Shown: positions 7,613 to 16,305, counted from the stretch's first letter. The stretch: DNA of 45,211 nucleotides from Nitrospina sp. (GCA_020430445.1 JAGQJZ010000012.1:1-45211); one strand, 5' to 3'. Notes: a model not told the origin generated them from the letters alone. A program made the numbers and translations.

Positions 7613-7667
7613 CAAAAGCGAGATTCTTCGGACCTAGCGGTCGGCGTAACTCACCCAGAATGGCACG
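7613..7667 (+). repeat. A-type dispersed repeat, copy 4 (right flank of the GIY-YIG gene)
   Basis: AAAAGCGAGATTCTTCG arm, hairpin GACC-TAGC-GGTC, then a longer tail with CCAGAATGGCA. It starts 9 bp after the nuclease stop codon and is inverted relative to copy 3. Confidence 0.75.
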
Positions 7668-7693
7668 TCTGGGGTCCCTGCCTATCCAATTAT

Positions 7694-7760
7694 AGATTTT
7701 ACTGTAAAACTGTTTAATGAAACTGTTCGTGCCAAAACGCCGCCCCACCGCAAGGCGGTA
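7694..7760 (-). repeat. B-type repeat, copy 4 (no gene attached)
   Basis: On the minus strand: ACCGCCTTGCGGTGGGGCGG, then CGTTTTGGCACGAA, then GTTTTACAGTAAAATC. It matches the B pattern, and an A copy follows 26 bp on in the same relative orientation as elsewhere, but no minus-strand gene ends at it. Confidence 0.55.
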
Positions 7761-7804
7761 CCTGCGCGGCCAGCGAGATATCTATAGATTCTGCGCAAAA
7801 ACCC

Positions 7805-7849
7805 AGAGCAGGGCTCTTCATTTCGCTTCGCCTCGTTCTGAATGACACA
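7805..7849 (+). repeat. A-type repeat, copy 5 (degenerate)
   Basis: Weak left arm (GGGCTCTTCATTTCG), a GCTTCGCC core and an intact right end CGTTCTGAATGACACA. It is probably a decayed copy. From here to 8052 no gene is seen; see the hairpin at 7873-7920. Confidence 0.45.
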
Positions 7850-7872
7850 CAAAGAAAGCCGTGCAGGATAAA

Positions 7873-7920
7873 AAAAGCCATTTCCGCGCTCGTGTTTTGC
7901 GCTCAGGTCAATGGCCTTTT
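7873..7920. terminator. terminator-like stem-loop
   Basis: AAAAGCCATT at 7873-7882 pairs with AATGGCCTTTT at 7910-7920 with one bulge, leaving T residues on the plus strand and a matching A run on the other side. No intact gene ends just upstream, so it may be a relic or serve the repeat region. Confidence 0.35.
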
Positions 7921-8052
7921 CTCATTACATTGACTTCCCATTTCCGATTCAATAGACTGGGCGGGTTCGGAGCTATTGCCGATGCGTCAACACCTCACCC
8001 GTGATTTTTCCGGCGTTTCCCCTCCACCGTTTTTCCCAAGGATTTAAAAATC

Positions 8053-8814
8053 ATGGCAATGAGAACGACCAACCTGGTGGCCGACCTGACGGCGCTTAAA
8101 GAATCGCGGTATTTTGTGATGGACTGGTCGCATACCCGGCAAGCGGTGATCAAACACTGGAACTACCTGCGGCAAAACTGGCGGCAGGGGATCGACCGCC
8201 CGGCGGACCAGGATTTTGGCGTTGGCGCGGAACCGACCTTCCTGTGCGTGTGCAACCGCACGCTGCCGGTTTACCTGTCGCAGGTGGACCACATCCTGTC
8301 GCAAAAGGACATTCCAACGAAAATCATTTTCCGGAGAGTCCTGCCACCGGATTCACCGGGCCCTATCCGTCAACAGTTATTCGTCGACATCGGGGAGGAT
8401 GAACGGGTTCTCTCAATGGACGCGCGTTACCTCGTGGAATACCAGATCAACCCCGCCCCGGAGCCGGTTGCGCCCCCGCATGCGCGGTTCGGATCCTTGT
8501 CCTTTGGAAGCCCCATTGGCCGTTACGGAGTGGAACCACAGACCGGCATCATCGTGGCCTGGATCTGGAACGACACAACCTCCACCGAGGCCAAGGAAAT
8601 CTTCGAATTCAAGACCTATGCCCACGTCCCCACGTCCTACACCCGGCTGGTGCACGCGGGCGACGACACGTTCGAAACCTCGGTGAAGGATCTTTTGATC
8701 AACGACCTGAACAACCTGCAACTCTTGTGCGGTCCCTGCAACACATCCAAGCAGGAAAAGTCGTTCCACTATTACAAGGGTTATTACGCTTCAATATTGC
8801 GGGGCATCGAATAA
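8053..8814 (+). CDS. HNH-endonuclease-like protein with a long insertion
   Basis: The 253 residues show both halves of an HNH/treble-clef nuclease separated by about 140 residues. The first half is CVC at 65-67 followed by VDHI with D79 and H80; the second is NDLNNLQLLCGPCNTSK at 217-233 (C226, C229, N230). In ordinary HNH enzymes these parts lie within about 60 residues. The insertion (about 85-215) has no motif I recognise. AAGGAT at 8038-8043 supports the ATG. The gene stands alone between a repeat cluster and mdh. A role in defence or DNA repair is possible but not shown. Confidence 0.65.
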   Translation: MAMRTTNLVADLTALKESRYFVMDWSHTRQAVIKHWNYLRQNWRQGIDRPADQDFGVGAEPTFLCVCNRTLPVYLSQVDHILSQKDIPTKIIFRRVLPPDSPGPIRQQLFVDIGEDERVLSMDARYLVEYQINPAPEPVAPPHARFGSLSFGSPIGRYGVEPQTGIIVAWIWNDTTSTEAKEIFEFKTYAHVPTSYTRLVHAGDDTFETSVKDLLINDLNNLQLLCGPCNTSKQEKSFHYYKGYYASILRGIE

Positions 8815-8835
8815 AGGGCACACTCCGCCCTTTAT
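8811..8835. terminator. perfect stem-loop between converging genes
   Basis: ATAAAGGGC at 8811-8819 pairs perfectly with GCCCTTTAT at 8827-8835 around a 7-nt loop. It overlaps the stop codon of the HNH-like gene and precedes the end of mdh from the other side, so it can serve both strands. The T tract lies inside the stem rather than after it. Confidence 0.5.
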
Positions 8836-8892
8836 CGGAACGTGCCGGAGGGAGTGAGGAGAGTTCAGTTTCGGGCGGATCCGGATATGAGA

Positions 8893-9849
8893 TCAGCCCG
8901 CCGCGAGGAGGGCGTCGACTTCGTCGATGGTGGTCTTGACGTCCTGCGCGGAGATATCGAGCATCTTCTTTTCTTCTTCGGTGAGATCGAGCTCGATGAT
9001 CTTGTTCATGCCGTGCGCCCCGAGTTCGATGGGCACGCCGAAGTAAATTCCCTTCCAGCCATACTCGCCGTCGAGATACGCCGTACAGGGCAGGATGCGC
9101 CGCTTGTCCTGCAGGATCGCTTCCACCATCTTGACGGCGGACGCGCCGGGCGCGAGAAACGCGCTGCCCTTCTTCAAATGCTTGACGATCTCCGCTCCAC
9201 CGTTTCGTGTGCGGTCGACCAGCGCCTCGATGCGCTCGGGGGTCATCAGGTCGGTAATCGAAATACCGGATACGGTGGTGTAGCGCGGCATGGGCACCAT
9301 GGAGTCGCCGTGCCCGCCGAGGACCATGGCGTCGACGTCCACCAGCGAGCAGTTGAGTTCCAGCGAAACGAAGGTGCGGAAGCGGGCCGCGTCCAGCACG
9401 CCGGCCATACCGATCACGCGTTCACGCGGCAGGCCGGAAACCTGCTTGGCCATGTACACCATCGCATCGAGCGGATTGGACACGACGATGATGATCGGGT
9501 TGTGGGAATACTTCATGACTTTTTCGGTGACGTCCCGAACGATGTTGGCGTTCACCTTCAGCAGGTCGGCGCGGTCCTGCCCCGGCTTGCGCGGCAGTCC
9601 GGCGGTGATGACGACGATGTCGGAATTAGCGGTATCCTGGTAGTCGTTGGTCCCGGTGACGATGCTGTCGAACACCTGCAGGCATCCGGACTGCTGCAGA
9701 TCCAGCGCCTTGCCCTGGGGAACTCCTTCCAGAATATCGATAATGACGACATTGCCCAGATTCTTGTAGGCACACAGTTGGGCCACGGTGGTGCCCACCT
9801 GGCCGGCGCCCACCACGGTGATTTTATTGCGCATCGTTTCGGTTACCAT
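8893..9849 (-). CDS. mdh: malate dehydrogenase (LDH-like type)
   Basis: NAD-dependent interconversion of malate and oxaloacetate in the TCA cycle. The 318 residues have Rossmann GAGQVGT at 14-20, the NAD-selecting D38, substrate loop R87 in LPRKPG, NPLD at 125-128, D153/R156, and catalytic H180 in GGHGD. Arg at the substrate-loop position favours malate over lactate. A second possible start, MRNK five codons in, fits family alignments; neither start has a strong ribosome site. A sigma70-like promoter candidate lies about 330 bp upstream. Confidence 0.93.
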   Translation of the reverse strand: MVTETMRNKITVVGAGQVGTTVAQLCAYKNLGNVVIIDILEGVPQGKALDLQQSGCLQVFDSIVTGTNDYQDTANSDIVVITAGLPRKPGQDRADLLKVNANIVRDVTEKVMKYSHNPIIIVVSNPLDAMVYMAKQVSGLPRERVIGMAGVLDAARFRTFVSLELNCSLVDVDAMVLGGHGDSMVPMPRYTTVSGISITDLMTPERIEALVDRTRNGGAEIVKHLKKGSAFLAPGASAVKMVEAILQDKRRILPCTAYLDGEYGWKGIYFGVPIELGAHGMNKIIELDLTEEEKKMLDISAQDVKTTIDEVDALLAAG

Positions 9850-10180
9850 AAGTCACCAATAAAAAGGGCGCGTCTTTCCAATCCCCCGGTGAAGGGAAGG
9901 AATCACGCGCCTCGTTTTGTCTTGAGTTGATGTCCAGACGTTTCCCGGAACCGGACAGCCGCATGCGGCTCCAGCACCGGGCCGGTAAACAATTTAAAAA
10001 AGCAGGAAAGCTCGCACCCCCGCACCTCTGCCCTGAATCCTGTTTTGGCGTTGGCTTTGACCAAGCTGTTGACCCTCAGCAGAGATTGAACGGAGTTGTC
10101 CGACCGGTGACGTTGTGTTGACAGAAGAGCGGCCACGCGGCTCGTTATCATTGTCAAAAACCTTGATAATGAACGGGTAA

Positions 10181-10207
10181 ATTATGCAATTACACCCCCT
10201 TTGTCAA
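10181..10207 (-). promoter_or_regulatory. possible sigma70 promoter for mdh
   Basis: On the minus strand TTGACA (complement of 10202-10207) and CATAAT (complement of 10181-10186) are separated by 15 bp. The -35 box is perfect and the -10 box matches 5 of 6; the spacer is short. It would give a leader of about 330 nt before mdh. Confidence 0.35.
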
Positions 10208-10445
10208 GTCATTTCGGCCCCTTCGGGGAAGGATGAAAGCCTTGTTTCCAATGAGGTTGAATCCCACCCGGCACCGCTTTCACCGTCTTTATTTTTAGCG
10301 AATTCAAGAGTTTGATCTCCACCGGGAAATTGAGACCGGAGCACCGTCCCGGTGTCTTTATTCACTCAAACCGGGATTTTCAACATAGGAATCTCTTCAA
10401 ATTATATAATGACGCCATTACAATATCGGCTTTCTTGAATTCAAT

Positions 10446-10461
10446 GGAGGGGCAGCCCTCC
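10446..10461 (+). promoter_or_regulatory. hairpin containing the Shine-Dalgarno-like GGAGG
   Basis: GGAGGG at 10446-10451 pairs perfectly with CCCTCC at 10456-10461 around GCAG, 11 nt before the ATG at 10473. The only strong ribosome-site sequence upstream of the DUF2235 gene is thus inside a stem. Confidence 0.5.
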
Positions 10462-10472
10462 TAGAGACCGCC

Positions 10473-12149
10473 ATGCCCAAAAACATCGTCATCTGTTCAG
10501 ACGGAACCGGCAACACCGCCAATAAGGACCGCGGCACCAACGTATTTAAAATCTTCGAAGCCATCGATCTGCGTTCGGAAAAATTTCCCGCGCCCCGGGA
10601 TCCCGGCAAAACGGTCGACCGTCAGGTGACGATTTACGACGATGGGGTGGGATCGCAGGATTTTATCGTTTTTAAAATACTCGGCGGCGCCTTTGGCTGG
10701 GGATTGAAACGCAACGTCAAAAAACTGTACACGGAGCTGGCGCGGGCCTATGAACCGGGAGACAACCTCTACCTGTTCGGGTTCAGCCGCGGCGGGTTCA
10801 CGATCAGGACGCTGATCGGCTTCATCGCCAGTTGCGGTATCCCAAAAAAATCCTATTTCTCCAATCAGGATGAACTGGAGCGCCTGGTCGACGATGCCTA
10901 CAAATGCCACCAGCAGAAATACCGCTCCCGGCTGAACCAGTTGTGCTTTCCAGGCTGGTTTTACGAATGGCTGCCCAAAGGATTCCTGAAATGGCTGCCG
11001 CGTTTCATTTCCCTGCGTCTCCCCTTCGGGGTCGTATACGACCCGGAATCGTACCATCAGAAACCGCCCATCCGGTTCATCGGCGCGTGGGACACAGTGT
11101 CCGCCGTGGGCCTGCCCTTCAAGGGCGCAACGAATTTCTGGAACGAATGGGTCTACCGGTTTTCATTCCGCGACAACAACCTGTACGAAAAGGTCGAAAA
11201 AGCCTGTCAGGCCCTCTCCATCGACGACGAGCGGCAAACGTTTCATCCGGAACTGTGGAACGAAGACCCGGCAGCCTACCCCAACAAAACGGAAGAAGAC
11301 TGGAACAGCGAATGGATCGAGCAGGTGTGGTTCCCCGGTGTCCACTCCAATGTCGGCGGCGGCTATCCCAAGCAGGGCATGTCGCTCGTCACCCTCCACT
11401 GGATGATGGTGCGCGCCCATGAGGCGGGACTCCTGTTCATCGACCAGGACTGGGACGCCGTCCGCGAGCACGGCAATATCAGCGACAAACTTTACGATTC
11501 GCGGGCCGGAATCGCCTTTTTTTACCGCTACCTGCCGCGGAATATCCTGGCGATGTCCAGCCAGAAGAAAAATGAGCACTACAAGGTCTGCATCGACACC
11601 ATCAAGGTGCACGAATGCCTGAAGGAACGGATCGACCTGGGGACAGAAGGCTATGCCCCCGGCAACCTGCCTCCTGAATTCCTGCTCGTGCGCGATATTC
11701 CCGGCGACCACGATCAATACAGTTACAGCCGCAAAGTATTCAACGGAGCCGATCCAAAAAAAGAAACCAGGTTATGGAAAGAGCTTCAACCGTTCGTCGA
11801 CCTGATGCGGCAGGCCTATTACCTCTTTCTCGTCACCACCCTGCTCGGTGTTTTCTTTTATGTTCGGGACCTGTTCCGCGTGGCCGGGTCCCACCTCGCC
11901 GCCAGCAAGGTGACCCGGCCGGACTGCTGGCAAACCCTCGGCCAAGCGTGGGAGGACTTCAAGCTCTTTGACCTTCTATGGAGCTTCGTGAGCAATCCCT
12001 ATCTGCTGGCCGGCCTGGGCACGGCGTTGGCTGCGACCGCGCTCATCCGTTTCAAAATGGCAAAATTACGGACAAATTTCTGGATGCCCTACCGGAGGAT
12101 TTCAACAACACGGAGTATTGGCAAAAAAATCCCGGCCGCAACTCCCTAA
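10473..12149 (+). CDS. DUF2235 (Tle1-like alpha/beta-hydrolase) protein with C-terminal membrane segments
   Basis: The 558 residues open with CSDGTGNT at 8-15, typical of DUF2235. The nucleophile motif GFSRGGF is at 103-109 (S105), FIGAWDTVSAVG lies mid-protein, and VHSNVGGGYP holds the predicted catalytic His region. DUF2235 includes type VI phospholipase effectors (Tle1) but also many housekeeping-like proteins. Two hydrophobic helices near the C-terminus (about 445-465 and 510-530) would anchor it to the inner membrane, which is unlike a free effector. No VgrG, PAAR or immunity gene lies near it. The GGAGG upstream is held in a hairpin. An unknown helical protein gene follows 217 bp later. 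Confidence 0.85.
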   Translation: MPKNIVICSDGTGNTANKDRGTNVFKIFEAIDLRSEKFPAPRDPGKTVDRQVTIYDDGVGSQDFIVFKILGGAFGWGLKRNVKKLYTELARAYEPGDNLYLFGFSRGGFTIRTLIGFIASCGIPKKSYFSNQDELERLVDDAYKCHQQKYRSRLNQLCFPGWFYEWLPKGFLKWLPRFISLRLPFGVVYDPESYHQKPPIRFIGAWDTVSAVGLPFKGATNFWNEWVYRFSFRDNNLYEKVEKACQALSIDDERQTFHPELWNEDPAAYPNKTEEDWNSEWIEQVWFPGVHSNVGGGYPKQGMSLVTLHWMMVRAHEAGLLFIDQDWDAVREHGNISDKLYDSRAGIAFFYRYLPRNILAMSSQKKNEHYKVCIDTIKVHECLKERIDLGTEGYAPGNLPPEFLLVRDIPGDHDQYSYSRKVFNGADPKKETRLWKELQPFVDLMRQAYYLFLVTTLLGVFFYVRDLFRVAGSHLAASKVTRPDCWQTLGQAWEDFKLFDLLWSFVSNPYLLAGLGTALAATALIRFKMAKLRTNFWMPYRRISTTRSIGKKIPAATP

Positions 12150-12366
12150 AAAAACTCCAGTGTTCAAAGTTCCGGGCGCCCCCAGGGACGGCGGCACAGA
12201 CCGAATACACAAACGGCGCTGAACGGGCTACTCTAACAAATCGATATCTTGATTCCGCCAGCGCGCAGGCGCTGAAATCCAAAACCTGCCCGCGGCCAAG
12301 GGCCTTTTTCAACGGTCCGCTCAATAGTTTTCAAAATAAAAACCCGAAAACCCAAGAGGCTATCCG

Positions 12367-13041
12367 ATGGAAAAAACCTATTACCTGGACGCCGTCGCGC
12401 ACGGCCTGAAAGAATTAAAGGACGAGATTCCAAACATCCAGAAAGCCATTCAACAGGGAGAAAAGCAGGCGGAGACCCGCGACGGCATCATCGACACCAT
12501 CAATGAAATGTGCGATGCGCTGCAACTGGCCTGCGACCTGATTTCCAGCGAAGTGTCCAAGTGCCTGATCGACTTCAATCAGGTCAACCGGGACTCCGTG
12601 GAATCCCTGAAAGGTTTTTTCGAAAGGACCGCCACCAAGTTTTCCGATCCGGCGCTGAGGGTTCTGCTGCATGACGGGAAAGTGTGCGGGCAGTTGCACG
12701 CGCTCGGGGACCGGTTCTGCCAACCCTTCTCAAACGAATCCACGGGAGCCCTTTCGTTCTGGGAAAACATCCGCACCCTGTTGACGCGGTCCAACGCCAT
12801 GAGCGATGCCCTGAACGGTTTGCACGAAGGCGAACTGCATTATTTGCAATCCATCCAGGACTTCCTCCGCGAGATCAACAACATGGCCGAAGCCACGGCC
12901 CTGAGCGCCGCCCCGCCGGACCAGATGGTCAAGGAAGGCGAAGCGTTGTGCGCCCGGCTGCGGGAAAAACGGGAGGCGCTGCTCGACCAGATCCGTGAAA
13001 TCCGCATCGAAGCCAACGCCTGTATCGGACAGTTGCACTAG
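12367..13041 (+). CDS. unknown cytoplasmic helical protein
   Basis: A 224-residue protein without signal peptide or membrane segment, predicted almost wholly alpha-helical. It has heptad-like patterns at about 1-80 and 165-220 and six scattered cysteines. I do not recognise a family. AGAGG about 8 nt before the ATG supports the start. It lies between the DUF2235 hydrolase and the P-type ATPase on the same strand, 217 bp after the former and 101 bp before the latter, so partnership with the hydrolase is possible but not shown. Confidence 0.7.
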   Translation: MEKTYYLDAVAHGLKELKDEIPNIQKAIQQGEKQAETRDGIIDTINEMCDALQLACDLISSEVSKCLIDFNQVNRDSVESLKGFFERTATKFSDPALRVLLHDGKVCGQLHALGDRFCQPFSNESTGALSFWENIRTLLTRSNAMSDALNGLHEGELHYLQSIQDFLREINNMAEATALSAAPPDQMVKEGEALCARLREKREALLDQIREIRIEANACIGQLH

Positions 13042-13142
13042 CCGAACCTCTTTACGGCACCCTTTCGACAGGAGTATCGTAATGAGATGAGGACTGTTCA
13101 ACCGGAACTCCTTCCGGCACGGATCCGACAAAGGCCTCCGCC

Positions 13143-15557
13143 ATGCAGGAGATCACCAGCCGAGACGCCGAAAGCCTCACTCTAGAAGACACCTTCGCCC
13201 GCCTGCAATGCAGCCCGGCGGGGCTCTCCCGGGAAGAGGCCAGCCGCCGCATGCAGCGTTTTGGCCCCAACGCCATCGAGGAGAAGAAAACCCATCCCGC
13301 CCTGAAGTTCCTCGGCTACTTCTGGGGCCCCATCCCGTGGATGATCGAAACCGCCGCCGTGCTCTCCGCCATTGTGCGCGACTGGGCGGATCTGGCCATC
13401 ATTCTGATCATGCTCCTGGTCAACGCCGTCATCGGCTTCACGGAAGAATACAAGGCGGACAACGCCATCGCCCTCCTGCGCAAAAAACTGGCGCTCATCG
13501 CCCTGGTGCTGCGGGACGGCTCGTGGACCCGGCTGCCCGCCAGCGAACTGGTTCCCGGAGACATTGCCCAGGTGAAACTGGGCGATATCGTTCCAGCCGA
13601 TCTCAAGCTGTTCGAAGGCGACTACCTGGAACTGGATCAGTCGGCGTTGACCGGGGAGTCCCTGCCCGTTGAAAAAAAAGCCGGAGACATGGCCTATTCC
13701 GGAACCGTGGTGGAACGGGGCGAGATGCTGGGCGTGGTGGTGGGCACCGGCATGCAGACCTTTTTCGGAAACACCGCCCGGCTGGTTCAGGAAACCCGGA
13801 CCATCAACCATTTCCAGAAGGCGGTCCTGCGCATCGGCCACTTCCTGATCCTCATGACCCTCGCCCTGGTCGGCGTGATCCTCCTGGTCGCCCTGTTCCG
13901 CCACACCCCGATGCTGGAAACCGTCAGGTTCGCCCTGATCCTGACCGTCGCCGCGATTCCGGTGGCGCTGCCCGCCGTCCTTTCCGTCACCCTGGCCGTG
14001 GGATCGGTCAAACTCGCGCGCATGAACGCCATCGTCAGCCGCCTGGTGTCCATTGAGGAACTGGCGGGCATGGACGTCCTCTGTTCCGACAAAACGGGAA
14101 CCCTGACTCAAAACCGGCTGGTGGTGGGGGACCCCGTCACCTTTGGCTCTGCGCTGCCCGAGGACGTTTTACGCATCGCCTCGCTGGCTTCGAAACGGGA
14201 CAGCCGCGACGCCATCGACACGGCCATTTTCCGCCGGCTGGACGAGGCGGGATCGAAGACCGGCGGCCGCGTGGAACACTACCAGCCCTTCGACCCCGTC
14301 ACCAAGCGCAGCGAAGCGGACGTGGCGGAAGACGCGCAACACTACAAAGTGAGCAAGGGCGCGCCGCAGGTCATCCTCGGCCTGTGCCCGGACAGGGAAG
14401 AAATCCAGTCCGCCATCCTGCGAACGGTGGAGTCCCTGGCCGCACGGGGGTACCGCGCCCTGGCCGTGGCCCGGACCCTTGAAACCGGGGCCTGGTCGTT
14501 TGCCGGAATCCTGCCGCTGTACGACCCGCCGCGCGAGGATTCCGCCCGGATGATTGAGGAAGCCAGCGAAAAAGGCATCCGCGTGAAAATGATCACCGGC
14601 GACCACCACTCCATCGCGCACGAGATTTCCCGGCAGTTGAACCTGGGAGGCAAAATTGCCACGCCGGAGGATTTGAAAAAGACAAAGGACTGGGATCTGG
14701 AAACCGTGATTGAAGAGTCCGACGGGTTCGCCCAGGTGTTTCCCGAGCACAAGCACCAGATCGTCAAACTGCTGCAGAAGCGGGGGCACATTGTCGGCAT
14801 GACCGGAGACGGCGTGAACGATGCCCCGGCCTTGAAACAGGCCGATATCGGCATCGCCGTCGAGGGCGCGACCGATGCCGCCCGCAGCGCGGCGGACCTG
14901 GTGCTGACCTCCACCGGACTTTCGGTGATCGTCCACGGCGTGGAAGAAGCGCGGAAAATTTTCGACCGCATGAAATCCTATGCCGTCTACCGGATCGCGG
15001 AAACCCTGCGCGTGCTCCTGTTCATGACCGCCTCGATCCTGGTGTTCGACTTCTACCCCGTCACCACCGTCATGATCATCATCCTGGCCCTGCTCAACGA
15101 CCTGCCCATCATGATGATCGCCTACGACAACGCCGAGGTCGAGCCGCGCCCGGTGAAATGGGACATGTACACAATCCTCCACATCGCCATAGTCCTGGGC
15201 ACGCTGGGCGTGTTTTCCAGCTTTCTGATGTTCTGGATCGGAGAGGAGGTATTGAAACTGGACCGCACCACCATCCAAACCCTGATGTTTCTCAAGCTGA
15301 CCGTGGCGGGACACATGACGATCTACATCGCGCGGCGCGGGGAGCACCCGTTCTGGACGCGGCCGTTCCCCTCCGCCCGGCTGTTCTGGACATCGGAACT
15401 CACACAGGTGGCCGCCACCCTGTTCGCCGTGTATGGCGTGTTCATGAAACCCATCGGCTGGAAACTGGCGCTCATGGTCTGGGGCTACGCTCTGGTCTGG
15501 TTCGTGTTCAACGACTTCGTCAAAACCCAGGTCATCCGCCTGTTCCGGCGGAGGTGA
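13143..15557 (+). CDS. plasma-membrane-type proton-exporting P-type ATPase
   Basis: The 804 residues match the type IIIA H+-ATPase group. The N-terminal cation-ATPase domain has GLSREEASRRMQRFGPN at about 27-43; the actuator TGES is at 170-173; PVALP at 273-277 is the membrane-domain motif of P3A pumps; the phosphorylated Asp is D316 in CSDKTGTLTQN; the hinge is GDGVNDAP at 555-562. About ten membrane helices are expected. It would pump protons out at the cost of ATP, for pH or membrane-potential control; bacterial members are patchily distributed. No heavy-metal-binding CPC motif is present, which argues against metal export. Confidence 0.9.
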   Translation: MQEITSRDAESLTLEDTFARLQCSPAGLSREEASRRMQRFGPNAIEEKKTHPALKFLGYFWGPIPWMIETAAVLSAIVRDWADLAIILIMLLVNAVIGFTEEYKADNAIALLRKKLALIALVLRDGSWTRLPASELVPGDIAQVKLGDIVPADLKLFEGDYLELDQSALTGESLPVEKKAGDMAYSGTVVERGEMLGVVVGTGMQTFFGNTARLVQETRTINHFQKAVLRIGHFLILMTLALVGVILLVALFRHTPMLETVRFALILTVAAIPVALPAVLSVTLAVGSVKLARMNAIVSRLVSIEELAGMDVLCSDKTGTLTQNRLVVGDPVTFGSALPEDVLRIASLASKRDSRDAIDTAIFRRLDEAGSKTGGRVEHYQPFDPVTKRSEADVAEDAQHYKVSKGAPQVILGLCPDREEIQSAILRTVESLAARGYRALAVARTLETGAWSFAGILPLYDPPREDSARMIEEASEKGIRVKMITGDHHSIAHEISRQLNLGGKIATPEDLKKTKDWDLETVIEESDGFAQVFPEHKHQIVKLLQKRGHIVGMTGDGVNDAPALKQADIGIAVEGATDAARSAADLVLTSTGLSVIVHGVEEARKIFDRMKSYAVYRIAETLRVLLFMTASILVFDFYPVTTVMIIILALLNDLPIMMIAYDNAEVEPRPVKWDMYTILHIAIVLGTLGVFSSFLMFWIGEEVLKLDRTTIQTLMFLKLTVAGHMTIYIARRGEHPFWTRPFPSARLFWTSELTQVAATLFAVYGVFMKPIGWKLALMVWGYALVWFVFNDFVKTQVIRLFRRR

Positions 15558-15628
15558 GGTGTGGTATTTCCACGACGGATGAACTGGAACTTTTCATTTT
15601 TATTCGTCGTTGAATTGTCTCGCCCTTC

Positions 15629-16078
15629 TTACCCATCCAAAACCAGGACATTCAGTTCCTTGACTTTTTTTAATTGGGCATCGTTGGCGATGAGGCCGGT
15701 GGCGCCGGAGCGCAGGGTTGTGGCCATCACAATGCTGTCCGGCGTTTTTAAACCGTACTCAGCCCTCAGACGCGCACCCGTGTCGGCAATGTCAACGGTC
15801 ATATCCATCCATTCCAAATTGGGGTAAGTCGTTAACAGCCCGTAAAATTCATTGAGGAGCGTCTCGTTTTGCTTGCGGTAAGGCTGCACCAGAATTTCCA
15901 AAAGGGTGAGGGTGGAACAAACGCCCTGGTTTTGCCCTGCTTCGATGGATTCAAAAATACGCTGAGTGAGCTTTTTATAGGCGGGGATCCCTTCAATAAA
16001 ATAGATCAAAATATTGGAGTCGAGGCCTACCCGATGGTGCTTTTTTAGAAAACGGTCGAGGGACCCGGGGGTCACCAC
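15629..16078 (-). CDS. VapC-like PIN-domain toxin
   Basis: PIN-domain ribonuclease, 149 residues, with the acidic set D20 (GLDSNILIY), E61 (LLEILV), D114 (KTPDSIVMAT) and D133 (IANDAQLKKV). Targets of VapC toxins are usually tRNA or rRNA; the one here is unknown. It starts with GTG at 16076-16078, overlapping the end of the antitoxin gene by 7 nt, the usual coupling in such pairs. It converges with the H+-ATPase gene. Confidence 0.88.
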   Translation of the reverse strand: MVTPGSLDRFLKKHHRVGLDSNILIYFIEGIPAYKKLTQRIFESIEAGQNQGVCSTLTLLEILVQPYRKQNETLLNEFYGLLTTYPNLEWMDMTVDIADTGARLRAEYGLKTPDSIVMATTLRSGATGLIANDAQLKKVKELNVLVLDG

Positions 16079-16290
16079 GAACGGCGTTCCTTTTTCAGGT
16101 AGTCCTTGGAGTAGAGCCCCTTACCCCGACCGGCAAGAGCCCGGGTGTGGCTTTCGGGCATGGGCAGAATGACGGTAGTGTTGCCTTTGACGACGACAAG
16201 GAGTTCATCGCCACTTTTGACGTGCATCGCCTCCCGGGCCTCGCGGGGCAACACCATCTGGTTTTTGGATGACAATTTAACCGCAGGCAT
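16072..16290 (-). CDS. AbrB/MazE-type antitoxin (VapB-like)
   Basis: A 72-residue protein with an N-terminal SpoVT/AbrB swapped-hairpin DNA-binding domain (VKLSSKNQMVLPREAREAM at 4-22, then GDELLVVV) and a basic C-terminal tail that should fit the toxin. GAGGAAAA precedes the ATG at 16288-16290. It probably represses its own promoter together with the toxin; an inverted repeat at 16306-16329 is a candidate operator. Confidence 0.88.
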   Translation of the reverse strand: MPAVKLSSKNQMVLPREAREAMHVKSGDELLVVVKGNTTVILPMPESHTRALAGRGKGLYSKDYLKKERRSW

Positions 16291-16305
16291 GATATTTTCC
16301 TCAAA

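Larger units (their letters stand above)
9850..10472. other. 623-bp divergent intergenic region
   Basis: It separates mdh (minus) from the DUF2235 gene (plus). Short open frames here, for example 9903-10157 on the minus strand, lack family motifs and a ribosome site, and I do not call them. The region becomes A/T-rich after about 10180 and carries the promoter candidate at 10181-10207 and the start-site hairpin at 10446-10461. I see no RNA gene. Confidence 0.6.

Noticed and set aside
9903-10157. 84-codon minus-strand frame upstream of mdh
   Set aside because: No motif, no ribosome site, and it lies in the likely promoter/leader region of mdh.
10473-12149. Type VI secretion effector with an immunity partner
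   Set aside because: No VgrG, PAAR, Hcp or adaptor genes nearby, and C-terminal membrane helices are unlike a free Tle1 effector; DUF2235 alone is not enough.
13143-15557. Heavy-metal or magnesium-exporting P-type ATPase
   Set aside because: The membrane motif is PVALP rather than CPC, there is no N-terminal metal domain, and the overall pattern fits the H+-exporting IIIA group.
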